Source: Macrosoma leucophasiata (lineage: Eukaryota; Arthropoda; Insecta; Lepidoptera; Hedylidae). From it: a stretch of 64,000 nt of DNA. Positions 1 through 11,817 of this stretch are shown piece by piece. Numbering within the stretch: the first letter of the stretch is position 1; each line of letters begins with the position of its first letter. The notes below the pieces were generated by a model. It was not told the origin of the DNA, made no database searches, and saw nothing but the letters and a program-made list of their open reading frames with translations. The position numbers and the translations under genes are program-made. The stretch spans positions 17,343,501-17,407,500 of the forward strand of contig JAWQUS010000008.1 of the NCBI GenBank assembly GCA_036365455.1, read 5' to 3'.

Positions 1-1620
1 TAGAAATAAGCAGTGAGTAGTAGGCGTAGGTAACGGCTTTTTGAAAATGTTGAACATCTGCCCTAAGGGAGCGACCATATTATTATGTGTATGTATAGAC
101 GGCTCAGATTTAGTGGAGGTACTCACAAATCCCCCATATCTTAATCTGACGCGCTTGAGATAATCCAAAATGCCCTTTTGGGTGACCCTACCATAAATCT
201 ATTCTCTATCTCAGTTGACAGTTTCCATGTCACGGCCAGCATGAATGTGGAAAATAAGCATGCATGTATTATACTAAGCTATAAAACGATTCTATAAGTT
301 ACTAACATTACAAAAAATTACATAGGATACTTGTATTTACGTAAAGCACGTTCCCTAGAGCTGAAAATATCTATTCTGTGCATTATTACTTAAATTGGCG
401 TAAATAATGAGCAAAAACAAGTTAATATTTGTCTGTGTATTTTACCTAATTTTGTACAGTGACATCCTGTCTACAGGCACGTCTAGACGAACCAGTTACG
501 AAGGGCATTAACAAAGTTGAAAACCACCTACGACAAAACCAAAGCTTGACACAAATGGGTATACTTGGGAGACGATTTTTTTAGAAATTTGAATAATTTA
601 GTTGAACCAAGTGTATCGAATATTAGTAAAAGAATGACTTTTGACTATCGAACAACTATGGATGAACTTCTAGCCTATTCTGAAAGACAAAATTCACTTT
701 ATAAAAGTGAAAAGTAAAGCTTTCATCTGTTAAAGTAGTCACGCGCACGGGAGTAGTGAATTGATTTTTTATAAGTGTAGTGGTATATTCAAAGGCTAAA
801 AATTAACAAAGTGTGAATTTCACCAACAAATTTGAGGTTATACTTCGAGAACAGTTTTTGCTGTTTACCACTACTTATCCAACGTCCAATATATGTTTTA
901 TCACTGACAAATTTCAGTTTAATCAGAGTATTGTAGCGCTTGAACAATGACAGCGGTTCGTACAATTTTCGTTAAAGATACTCTGAATGGGAGAGGAAAA
1001 CATTTCTGTATAATTTTATCATTCAACGCAAATATTAGAGAAATTCTAATGAATTACTGATAAATGCTTAAATTTTAATACAAACAACATATTACTTATG
1101 AATAAGACCATTGTTATCCTACTGAAAATACTCTGTTTTTGGAACAAAATTTCACCTTGGGCGCTTAAACTACGCACAGAACGTTGTCCAGGTGGAACAC
1201 AACTTTTTTTAGGAAGTTATCGTCGTCATTATCATCGTCAAATATTTTTACTTGCTCCTTGTACACATTTCCTGTTATAGTGGCATCGTCAAAGAGGTAC
1301 GCTATTATTATTTCTTACATACATATTTAAATCTCATCTAACCGGAACACGATAGTGCTGAACACTACTAATAGGAGCCCCTGGAACTCTACTACCAGTA
1401 TTTTATCTTTGGATTCGAATGGTGTCACCATTAGAATCCATATCCATATCCATATATATCCATAATCCGTGTTTCATCTATGATTTTACCCGAAGAGAAA
1501 AACGACCAGAATATTTTTATAACTATTCCAATGTGATCTTCGATACCTCGAGTCGCTTTTGCTTTTGAGCCAACAGGCGGATACCTGATTCTTATCGTTA
1601 ACCGTTATACCTACTTCCAC
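1..1620. other. Window start, no confident gene
   Basis: I see no convincing gene here. Positions 101-190 match one end of the small inverted-repeat element found intact at 42449-42997 (shared words such as TCTGACGCGCT and TTTTGGGTG). Positions 1338-1411 are a minus-strand fragment of the ~285-bp repeat that recurs throughout the window. On the minus strand about 1162-1300 an open stretch rich in Asp codons reads like protein and could be a decayed transposon or an exon scrap, but there is no clear family signature. C-terminal exons of the dos gene were sought here and not found. Confidence 0.5.
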
Positions 1621-1622
1621 AA

Positions 1623-1994
1623 TTAAACTCTGTACAACAACGTGTCACAACAGAATACACCTAATGGAGCAGCCTCTTCTCTTGTCACGTTTTGTTCTAA
1701 GGTTGACAGAAAAGCAGACGAACCACCTATTAGAAACTGGTCACCGTCGCATATGAACATTTGCAATACCAGGGGAATTGCCAAATCGCTTTCAGCCGTG
1801 AAGTACTCTTTTGACTGCAATTTTGAAGTACCCCATATTTTACAACCAAGGGAACTCTTCAGAAGAAAATCTCTTTCCACAATTTTGAGGTTCGAGGCAT
1901 TTGCACGGCTAAAAGGCATAGTGTTACTGTGCATCTCCCGTACTGTCATCCGCATTGCAATGAAAATAGGTTCCGGGATGTTTCTAGTTTTCAA
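1623..1994. other. Stretch open on both strands, possible coding relic
   Basis: A 123-codon frame is open on the minus strand and an overlapping 124-codon frame is open on the plus strand, with wobble positions coinciding. The minus reading looks more protein-like (mixed hydrophobic and charged residues, ending in a TAA). Neither matches a family I recognise. It lies downstream of the last dos exon on the same strand, but I see no acceptor that would join it in phase, so I do not assign it to dos. It may be a transposon remnant. Confidence 0.2.
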
Positions 1995-2112
1995 GTGTAG
2001 AGATTATCAGGGATAAAATAGTTATTTCGTGCTCACGAAATAAAATTATAATACAATTTAAGTTATTAACAGAATTGAAATTCAAAGTTAAAAATAAACC
2101 TTTACAAAAATG

Positions 2113-2493
2113 TAAGGGTGCGTTCACATCTAACGAATCCGCCGCGAATGTGCAGTTCCCGACCGGTTCGCGAGTTGCGCATGCGCTGCACGTATACAGT
2201 TACTGCAATAGTTTGGTAGAGGCGCACCAACTTATCGCAACTTATGTGAGGCTTGTATAGTGAAAGCGCGCGACGCGCGATCTGCACGCACTCAATACCA
2301 GCGCTTACAGTTCCGTTTTCATAGGACCGCGCGAGCCACTAGCACGCTGCTCGGATACGGCGCGTAGATTGCGCGGGAGCTGCGCGCGGGCGATACAGTA
2401 GTGGCGCTTGAACCTAAAAAGTACACGTGCAGCTCGCGGGCAGCTGGTGAACGGCTCGCGAGCTGCACATTCGCCAGGTGTGGACGCACCTTA
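2113..2493. mobile_element. GC-rich MITE with terminal inverted repeats
   Basis: The left end reads TAAGGGTGCGTTCACATC and the right end, read on the other strand, TAAGGTGCGTCCACACC. The similarity continues inward through AATGTGCAG. The interior is much richer in GC and CpG than the flanks. No transposase is present, so it is non-autonomous. The immediate flanks suggest TA or TAA target duplication but this is not certain. Confidence 0.65.
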
Positions 2494-2537
2494 ATAAGGG
2501 ACATAATTTAGGTTTCAGAGATGACGAGGCAACTGGC

Positions 2538-2625
2538 TGCAGTATGCAAGATGGCTGCAGTATTCACTTAACATTAAACTGCATAGGTATTGTGTACCTT
2601 GCTGGTAACCAAATAACATAAAAAA
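2538..2625 (+). repeat. Fragment of the ~285-bp repeat
   Basis: Matches the 3' part of the widespread repeat (GCAGTATTCACTTAACAT, then ATAACATAAAAAA). Confidence 0.5.
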
Positions 2626-3112
2626 AACCGTTGAAGGGCTTAGAATATGTCTAGACAACCAAACAATAGCATACTAGTGTTTGTTGAACGCATATAATAG
2701 GCAAGTACATACTCGTAGTATCTTGATTTAAAAATCGTAATTCATTTGGAATAGGTATGTTTGAAGTAAGTAAAGTAAGGGATGTTGCGAGAAAGCCAGA
2801 CAGAGTGAAAGGGAGAGGAGGATAATAATATGGATTGGACAACTTGCGAATAACATATTTCTCTGGGATTAAACAATAGTCTTTTATTTAGCCTATGGAA
2901 AAGCAGCAGATTATAATATATTGTCCTTTAAATGAAATCCTTCACAATAACATTTTTTATATTCTCAGGATATCCCTAATTCCTATATTATGATTACTTG
3001 GAATCTTCCTCTTATAACATAAGTGCATATTCCCTAAACTACTTATACTTACGTAGTTACCTGTGCCAAAAGCGATAAAAGAAATGGATATTATGTCTTT
3101 GTTTTTACTTAC

Positions 3113-6100
3113 TTATGATAGATTGACTAGCATTGAGTGATTTACAATCGTCATCACTCAAATTAGAATCATTTTCCGATTGCTCAGGGTTGTTGAGTCT
3201 CGGCGGTAGGGTGCCGCAGACCCCAGGTCTGGATTCGGATAATCTTTCAAACGGCGGTTTCATACTCATTACGATATTGTTCGGATCAAATGTAAACGCC
3301 GTTTGTGAATCCTATAAAGCCAATTAGTTTGTAACGTAATTATTTATAAAATGTAATAATTTAAAAAAAAAATATTAATGCACTGTGCGTAATAAGCAAG
3401 CCGTACTTTGTTAGTTAAGCGGAATTTTGAAAGTTTTTTCACTGTGCACGAATTTTTATTCAGCGTGATAAGATAAAAATGTTGTCCCACTTACCGTTAA
3501 ATTTCTACGTAACTTAATTTTATAAGCGTTCCGATGTTAGTATAGCAATAAATTAATTATGTTCAAATACATGAGTGAGTTATATTTGAAAAAAAAAACA
3601 AACTACTATCTATCGGTGTTAGTGATGAAATATTTAATAATATTTTCAGTCGTTGTACCTGCGCACGTACTCCAGTAATACACTCAAATATAGGTATATA
3701 CGGACCCGTACTATCGGCGCCTTCATACTGTTCATTTCTTATACACATAGAAGATAAATTATTTTGATAGCTGCCTGAAAAACACATCATGATATCTGAA
3801 CGAGTCGGTGTGAATTAATTAATGCTAGCTATGTAAACATGAGTTAGGACAGCACGACATGTGAGCAGGAAATTCGAAGAGATGGGAAACTAATTGCAGG
3901 TAGACGGCGAAACGTATCTAACGCTAGTATCGTGTATCGATACAAGATCAATACGTATTGAATGTCAAGTCGCTTACAATAGTAACGTCACCAAATCAGG
4001 CTTAGTATAACTAACTAAACATTTAAATAACTATGTCATATTATAATACAATTATCTAAATAGTACTGACATTGTAACGTGCAAAATTTAAGAAAACTAA
4101 CCAGCGGTCGAACCTTATCTTTTGTTTTATTTTAGAAATTGTGGCAAGAAATAGCGCGCATGGAAACAAAATCATTCAAACGGGTAGCTCACTGCTCGCA
4201 CCATCGAATCTGCGTTGTGTCGGTGTCGTCGATGGCTCGCAACAATAATGGGATTCGCCTTAATATTTTTTTTATATATAAGGAAATGGCTTTAACGCTT
4301 ATTGTATGGCAGAACGACGTTTCCCGGTCAGCTAGTTAGACATTATGATTTATATTAATTACTTATAATAACATTTGAACCTCTTATACATATATCGAAA
4401 TCAAATGTTACGATATATTCATTTAAGTATATATATGTCGTGTTGCGATTCGTATCGATACGATTTTGCCCATCTCTAATTCCAGGTATAGAAAGTTCAT
4501 GATAAAATTATTCCAACCCTTGGAAGGAGTCTGCCCACTCATTTACTGTCTTAAATTGTCGCCTGTCGAGACTACACATACTAATAATAGCAAGCAGGTT
4601 ATTGATTATCCTGCAAATATCAAAGGGTAATCTATGCTTGTCTAGCGATATACAATAGTACCTATTGTGATGTGGAACAAAGATTCATCTCAATATCATC
4701 ATGTTTAACCTTAGTCTATTGTGTCTCCAACGTATTCTACAGTTTAATCAATAAATATTATAACATCGTTACAGGTGTTTTTATTAATCAAATTTATTAA
4801 TTATTAAGCATAGTAATATGTTTTTGCGGGTTGGCCACTAACCCATATCTCTACCAATCCGCATTGGAGCAGCGTGGTGGAGTAAGCTCCAGGCCTCCCC
4901 CTAAAAAGGGGACTCGTGCCCAGCAATGGGACGTATAATGGGTTGCCATTATTATTTTAAAATATATTTTTACTCAGCAACAAGAAAATTTTCCAATCGC
5001 TGTAATTGCCAAAAGCTGTGTAGGCAATCACAAAATTAAATTATCTTATCAACGTGAAGCCGTACATTGATAAGCTCATTATTGATACATCTGATTTATT
5101 TTCCAGTGATGACATAGTAATAATGATAGATATCATTATGAATTATTTTTCTTGAGAAGGGAATACCTATCATTGGAGGAAATATCTCTGTCTTGTTAGT
5201 TTGCTAGAAAAGGAGACATTCTACTGATATTCTTAAATATTTTTTTATTTTTTATTATGTGGGTGATGATTACTAATACTTTTTATTACATTTTCCTAAA
5301 TTTACATAGTATAGCATATATCTATTGTTACTGATTTTTTAATCTTTAAGATTTAATGAATTTTAAATTGAATTGAATCCTAAAACAGGGCAAGTGAGTG
5401 TCGGGACAGGCGCAATGACGGTTCCGTTTTCGACGTACATTTTATAAGTAGATCGACTTTTAGTCGTACACTTGTAGAGTCTACTACGAGTTTGTAATAG
5501 TTTTCGTTTTAAATTCGTAAGTTCGTCGAATCTAACCAAATTTCGCACTTTAATGCAAAATATATCACAAAAAGTTCCTTTTAAGTACCGAGAAAGCGTT
5601 TATTCACGGTTTTTGCAAAGTCACAATTTTTTTAAAGACCTATCTAACGATACCCAACATTATGGTGACCGTATTTTCTAGATTCAAGATTTTTCTGCCC
5701 GGCGTTCTCCACATACCTATTTTTGTTTAATAATACGTATATTCGTGCCAAATTACAGCCTTCTAGTGCAAATAATCTACGAGCATAGCTGCGGTCAGAC
5801 GGACGGACATGGCGTAACTATAAGGGTATCTTCACGACAAGTCCCTTACGGGGTAGGCAGAGTGAGGAGCGCCAAATATCCTGGTCGTGATACACCTCCT
5901 TAGTCCGTCTGAGATATAACAAAACAATGGAATATTTTCTCTCTGGTAGATGTATAAAAAAGTCCGCGACGGCATATATCCACATATCTATCATTTATGG
6001 AAAGCTTAGTCATTATTACTGCCAAAAAATAGGTCACTTACAATGCGGTAATTGGGAAACTATTTAGACCTTAAATTAAATACTTTATCTTAGAAGTTGT

Positions 6101-9100
6101 CGCGAGAAAAAGCGCGCATGAATATTAAATTTATTTCAAAGGCGTTGCCAAAACCAACGATAGGCCCGCCTGTTTTTTTAAGTTTTCAATTTTTTTTTGT
6201 GCGGCAATGGCTTTAACATTTTTTTATTGTATGGCAGAACGACGTTTGCCGGTTCAGCTAGTTTAATTTATTAATGAGCGCATAATCTTAACCAATATCC
6301 AAGTTTGGGATTTAGAAGTTTCCATGAGTTGATTGATAATGAGCAATAAAAATAAATACGCCCCACTCTTATGTATCCTCTATAAGCAAATTCTATGTCT
6401 ATGCTCCCCACGACGTGATGTCCTCAGTAATTGCTTAACTTGCTGATAGGCTAATCCGGAAATAAGTGTCACCCAAAAAATGGAATCTTAATTGTATTTC
6501 TGATACTAATGTTAAATGCGAAAGTGAGTTTGTAACTTCGTGTTCGTTTCCATGTCTAAACCAACCACCAAACCAATTTTGGTTATTTAAAGATAGATGA
6601 CCACTGGAAAGGGTGACCCCAAACGGGTAGCACCCGATGCGGGCCAGCCCCCCATAGCTTCGCCACTGTTCCAGTGGTACCCAAGATTTTTTTATTGTAC
6701 CCTGTCGCTCTGTAAGGTTGCTAGGCTTTGCTTTTGTTTATTTTATTATTTTATTAAAATCATTTTTCAAAACATAACTTTTCGACATTTAGTCATGTGA
6801 CTCAAAACTTTGCGCAATATTTATATTGATGGTTTGTCTTAATGAATTATAAATATGTATAACATTTCAATATGAAAATATTACAGTTTTTTTTTTTCGA
6901 ATAAAAATTATTCTGAGCGGTTGTTTTAAAACAACAATAACTCTAAAAAAGTGTGTGTAAAATTTAATCATTCTAAGCAGAATCAAGTTATTTACAACTT
7001 TATAAAAGAGATGTTTAGAGACGACTGGATAATATATGATAGAAGTGAAAATATTATCAAATAGCCTACTTGATATAATGAAATTAAAAAAACTCTTCAA
7101 CAATTGGAACCAAACTCCATGGATATGGTATACTCGAATAAACTATGAATATTACAATATGGCAAAATACGGCATGGCATGTAATATTTTTTGATATTAT
7201 TTATGTGGATCTCGAAGGCATAGCATTGTTTTCAATAAATAAATAATATTATAGTCAACACGACATTACCTATTCTATCTGCTGCTAAATGGTATTGTTT
7301 AGCACTATAGTAGTCTGGTAGGATAATGTATGGCCTTGTAGTTTTCTGCACAGAGGCAAAATATGTTAGACCTGAAGAATGGTAACACATCTGCATTTGC
7401 AATTGTGGAAGGCTGCAGTATTCACTTACCACCAATGTGAACTGCTTATTTTGAAGTTCAAAACATTAAAAAAATAAATTGTAATTATTTTACTTGATAG
7501 AAACCAGAAATAAGTTATTTAAATAAAATACTGTAAAAATCAAAACGCTCAGCTTTCTTATATTTAATTGAATTACGATTATTATTTTGGAATATACTTC
7601 CATCTTATCCACTCCGTTAGAATTAGACAATTCATTTTTTTCAACATTTGTCTTATTCTACAAGAGTGGATAGTAGATGTATTTTAAAGTTTTAAAAATA
7701 AAGTAAATTCAGTAAGAAACATATAAATCTCAGCATTTGTATTAGTATATTCATAAGTTAGAGGTGCAGAGGATAATATCAAATGAGCACATCCATTTTT
7801 ACCTGCAAAGGCTCGGCAAGAGTATTAATATGTATTTTTGCACCCTTGACTTCTCAGTTATATTTCTTGGTCCCATTATTAATGAGCAAGAAATACATAG
7901 TATAATCTTAGTTTATCGCGAGCAGCACTCATTGAAATAAAAGTAGTTTTTTTAAATATTTTTTTTGTTTTTATGTAATGGAAGTGGTAAACAAGCATGC
8001 AGTTCACATTGATGTTAAGTGATGACTGCAGCCTCTAGACAACCACACAAAGATCAAGGTCAAAATGCATACGCATTACTCCTGAGGCCTAAGGTGTTAT
8101 GCCTCTGTGCCCGAAATGACAGGCCCGTACATTACCAACTGACCGGAACATGATAGTGCTGAACACTACCATTTAGTGGCAAGTATATTAGGTAATGCGG
8201 TGGTGCCCGCGAGCTCCGTCACTGGAACTCTACCACGAGTATTATATTTATATTGTGTATATACATTAAACTAAAATGATTATTTAAAATCAACCCAATG
8301 TTTTGGCCACTTCTTAGTTTCCGTGGTGTCGGGCAAACTGAGGTGACATTTTTCTGACAGCAGTTCGAAAGATTATTATGAGCTACCTCTATCTATTTCG
8401 CACACAACTTGTGTAGCATATAGGATTCACACAAAATTTTTATGCTGTAATAATTTTAGTTTAATATTTGTATATTAAACTTTTCTGAAAACTAGTTTTA
8501 TTTCAAGAAATATATAGCGAGCCAATCTATATTTTATTGGACACATTTTTAATTCAACACGGATAATCAGAAATTCACTAATGAAATAATTCCAGTATTA
8601 TCATAAAAGACCATCACAAATTATATGCTTTGCTGTAGCTTTATAACACAAAAAAATATTTACACGTATGACACATAGTATTGTCATCAATCTAGACCAA
8701 TGTGACTCAGGAAAATATGCTCGCAATGTTTCAATTTCAATCAACTATCATGAAAGTAAACAATTATTTTGATATTGAACAAAATACAGTGCACAAAAGT
8801 AAAAAAAAGACATTTTAAAGAATCAGCAATGAATACACTTACTCAAAACTAAAAAATTATCAAAAAGCAAACTGAAAACAAGGTAGTGAAATCAAAAGGA
8901 ATATTAAAATAATGAAAAACATAAGCGCCACACTGAAATATAAGGAAATGTAACATACTTGAATCGTCTGTAGCTCTCAAGCCACAGACTTGACATATTG
9001 TATCAACCCATTTTTCCATATCAGCCTCACAGTCTGCCTCCAGATGATAAGTGCGAGACTGAGTTTGTATAGTGAAAACTGAACCGCGGATCTTAGGGTC

Positions 9101-9700
9101 CACGGTGCTTGTACTACCACGTTCCATATGCAGACCGGCATCAACCTATCAAAAATAAAGTAACAATAATTCAACTATACTCAGCAAATTACATTGTATC
9201 TAAAGTGATAAGAATGACAACTACACACTGTAAATGTTAAATCATACTAAATATTTACATGCTTTTCAACAGTAGGATGGAATAAAATGATCACAACTGG
9301 GAAAATTATTATAAAAGAACACATACCTGTTCACATAAATCCAAGTTTATGGTACCCTTGAGCCGCCTGCGACTCCAATCTGAATAATAATCCAAGAAAT
9401 ACTGTCCAGGGAGTTCGCACGACTGACGCAAGGCAAACCACCTTCGCCTCCATCTCTATGAAACACAAAATAATATTGATACCTTAGGCAAAAAACTCGA
9501 TAGTTCACCTATAATTTACTAACCAAAACATTAGAATTGAATTAAGCACAAATAGTAAGAAAGGCAAAGTAACTGTGCTCTACTGCAGCTAAACTTTGTA
9601 ACAACAATAGGGTGTATGTAAAGTTATTTACCGTTCTCCAAATTCTCTTTATTGGTGGTGATTTAGTTAACCAACCCTCGAAAACAATATTTCTAGACAT
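3113..9700 (-). CDS. dos: Daughter of sevenless / Gab-family docking protein (N-terminal part)
   Basis: Gab/Dos proteins are membrane-recruited scaffolds downstream of receptor tyrosine kinases. They bind lipid through an N-terminal PH domain and recruit SHP2/Csw through phosphotyrosines. Five minus-strand exons join in phase: 9700-9632 (ATG start, 23 codons), 9455-9327, 9145-8959, 3774-3659 and 3311-3113, giving about 233 residues. All introns have GT..AG ends. The PH domain is complete: GWLTKSPP near the start, RWRRRWFALR, LDYYSDW, INLDLCEQVDAGL, and the closing helix MEKWVDTICQVCGL, which closely fits the Gab family. Exon 4 carries a short Tyr motif (GPYIPIFECITG) and exon 5 a proline motif (LPPRL) and acidic SDDD. 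The last exon ends one base into a codon at a GTAAGT donor, so more C-terminal exons must follow; I could not find them in 1-3100. Intron 3 is about 5.2 kb. Confidence 0.9.
7238..7470 (+). repeat. ~285-bp interspersed repeat, 5'-truncated copy
   Basis: Diverged copy with the landmarks CATTACCTATTCTATCTGC, CACAGAGGCA, GGTAACACATCTGCATTTG and GGCTGCAGT, inside dos intron 3. Confidence 0.6.
7976..8240 (-). repeat. ~285-bp interspersed repeat, near-complete copy
   Basis: Reverse-orientation copy: starts on the plus strand with GTGGTAAACAAGCATGCAGT and ends near CGAGCTCCGTCACTGGAACT. It is close in sequence to the copies at 33224 and 36762, so this is a relatively young subfamily. Confidence 0.75.
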
Positions 9701-9777
9701 GGTGATAAAACTAGAACATCTATCTACAACGAAAGTGACTCACAGAATGAAATTTATTTACGTTACGTACAGCAGGG

Positions 9778-10975
9778 TAGGGGTGGACGAAATACATCGA
9801 TATTTTATAAACACTTGATGTACATTAGCGATACATCGAATCGAACCGATGTATTTTTAATTCTGCAACATCGATTATACATCGATGTTTTTTTTTTGAT
9901 ACATCGAATCTAAGAAGCAAAAACCTTAGCTGGGTATTCATTTTTACTGAAAGGTTTTTAGTAAATAGAATCACTCAGTTCACGGTTTGTAAATGTTTTC
10001 TTTTAATAAGTCTACAAGTCGCTTCTATCATCAAATTGGCACACGGTTTGATTTTCATCCAGTATTTTTTTAAATATTTATTCATGTCATGACACGATAC
10101 AGGCATCTAATAAATTACATCTTGAAATTACTATAGCCATCAGCAAGTAATTTCACAAAATAATTTTATGTACGCAACATACATATGTGACTGTAAGACT
10201 CTGTATCTATGGTCTTAAATAAATATTGTGTAAAAAGCACTCTTTCTGGTCTCTGGTCCATGGCAGGTACAAGGTCCCTTTATTCAAGTTTATTCTTCTA
10301 TTAATGTAGTACTAGTGCACCAAAACATTTGTTAAAGTTATTGTTAATGTAAATTTTACATCTTTCTCTACGTTTAACAAATTTGTTGAAGTTATGTTTT
10401 TATTTTAATTTTATTTTTTCATAAAAAAATAACAATAACAAATATTTTGGTGCAACCGAACCTTAGTGTAATAAAGCCTTTTTTTTAATTAAGTGCCTGT
10501 TTCTTCATTTTTAAACCACATACATAAAATATATTATCCTAATTATAAAACTATATATGCCTAAATATAAACTGGTGGTAGAGCTCCAGTGACATAGCTC
10601 GCGGGTGTAGGCACCACCACATTACCTAATATACTTGCCGATAAATGGTAGTGTTCTGCACTATCGTGTTCCGGTCAGGTGGTAATGTACGGCCCTGTAA
10701 TATCCGGCACAGAGGCATAACACCTTAGGCTTCAAAAGTGGTAACGCATCTGCATTTTGACCTTGGTCTCTGTGTGGGTATCTATAGGCTGCAGTCATCA
10801 CTTAACATCAATGTGAAGTGCATGCTTGCTAACCACTTCCATTACATTAAAGAAAACATCGTTGTATGGAAAACATCGATGTATTTTCTAATATATCGAT
10901 ATTACATCGATGCAACTTTCCTTTTTCTTTCTCATCGAAAAAAACATCAATGTTTTTTTGCAATGTCCATCCCTA
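9778..10975. mobile_element. TIR-flanked DNA element with ATCGATG-rich ends (hAT-like?)
   Basis: The left end TAGGGGTGGAC and the right end GTCCATCCCTA are inverted, and both subterminal regions are crowded with ACATCGATGT-type words (9790-9910 and 10858-10955). The interior has no transposase that I can read. A complete ~285-bp repeat sits inside at 10571-10857. The TAGGGRTGG end resembles hAT ends. Flanks share GTACAG but a clean 8-bp duplication is not visible, so superfamily assignment is inference. It lies just upstream of the dos start exon. Confidence 0.5.
10571..10857 (+). repeat. ~285-bp interspersed repeat, full copy
   Basis: Begins GGTGGTAGAGCTCCAGTGA and ends CCATTACATTAAAGAAAA. 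It is nested in the element at 9778-10975. The A-rich tail and lack of terminal inverted repeats suggest a SINE-like retroposon. Confidence 0.75.
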
Positions 10976-11817
10976 GTACAGGGTACAGGACAGGACAGGC
11001 GGTTACCATTGCTATAATTCATATTCCCTAAAACTTAAGTGAAATTCCCCGAATTGGGAGAGTAAAATTCTTTTAAGAGCCCGAGTTTACTCTGCCAGTG
11101 ACCAAATGAATAAAAATTATTTTTCCAGTACCTACTTATGAATTATATTTATATTATTTATATTTTTTTTAATTATGCCATCGCTGTTACGCATATCGCC
11201 AGTGCCAAGTAAAATGATATTACGTATTCGCAGCGTAAAAGTCATAATTAATCAGTCAGAGTAAAGCGTTGGTTACCATCTACTTTACCAGAACATTTAC
11301 AATGAAGTTTTGACGGAAACCTGAAAGACCGTGTTTTAGCACTGTTATTCTATTTCACTGTGATTTCACTATACACGGGCAGTGTAATAAACTTATATCA
11401 AACAAAATGCCACCAACTTTATTTAATATAACACAAATATGCACCAAGAACATTTTCTTGGTGCATATTTGTGTTATATTAAATAAAACTCAAATAAACT
11501 TTTATTTTATTATTATTCCGGTAATTTTTTTTATTTTATTTGAAATGAAATTTAATTATTTGAAACATTTTATGAAACATACTTAAAAAATATAGACAGT
11601 ACGATGACAACTGCATTAATCATAGACTGTGTCGCAGTCATCAACGCCACCTCCGAGTGTCGAGCTAAGGTCGAGCAGAACAATGTTTCTTAAAAAAGAA
11701 TCAAACAAAAACAGTTAAGTACTAAATCTAACATTGTAATCTAAAAGCTAAAATTTTGAATAGAGTGTGTGGGTGTGTGTGTGTGTGTGTGTGTTTGAAA
11801 GGTATTCAATATCACTT
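10976..11817. other. Intergenic, hairpin and microsatellite, no gene seen
   Basis: No coding signal. It contains the perfect hairpin at 11418-11487 and a TG-repeat at about 11765-11794. Confidence 0.6.
11418..11487. repeat. Perfect 33-bp hairpin
   Basis: Arms 11418-11450 and 11455-11487 are perfectly complementary over 33 bases with a 4-base loop (CATT). No recognised element borders it. Confidence 0.9.

Larger units (their letters stand above)
3775..8958. repeat. dos intron 3, filled with interspersed repeats
   Basis: No exon was seen that would be needed for phase. Repeats recognised: 4116-4336 and 5940-6265, reverse copies ending in GTATGGCAGAACGACGTTT..CAGCTAGTT; 4825-4958, the 3' end of the element complete at 28451-28810; 5387-5827, the GGGCAAGTG..GGACATGGCG repeat also at 21386-21948; 5828-5885, a TCTTCACG..GGGGTAGGCAGAG fragment; 7238-7470 and 7976-8240, copies of the ~285-bp repeat. 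About 6590-7200 and 8250-8950 hold nothing I recognise. Confidence 0.6.

Noticed and set aside
2319..2504. 61-codon minus-strand frame in GC-rich DNA
   Set aside because: Inside the MITE at 2113-2493; openness follows from GC content.
3133..3327. 64-codon plus-strand frame
   Set aside because: Antisense of dos exon 5 (3311-3113), whose splice sites and phase fit the minus strand.
9612..9818. 68-codon plus-strand frame
   Set aside because: It is the antisense of dos exon 1, which has family motifs and a matching splice donor on the minus strand.
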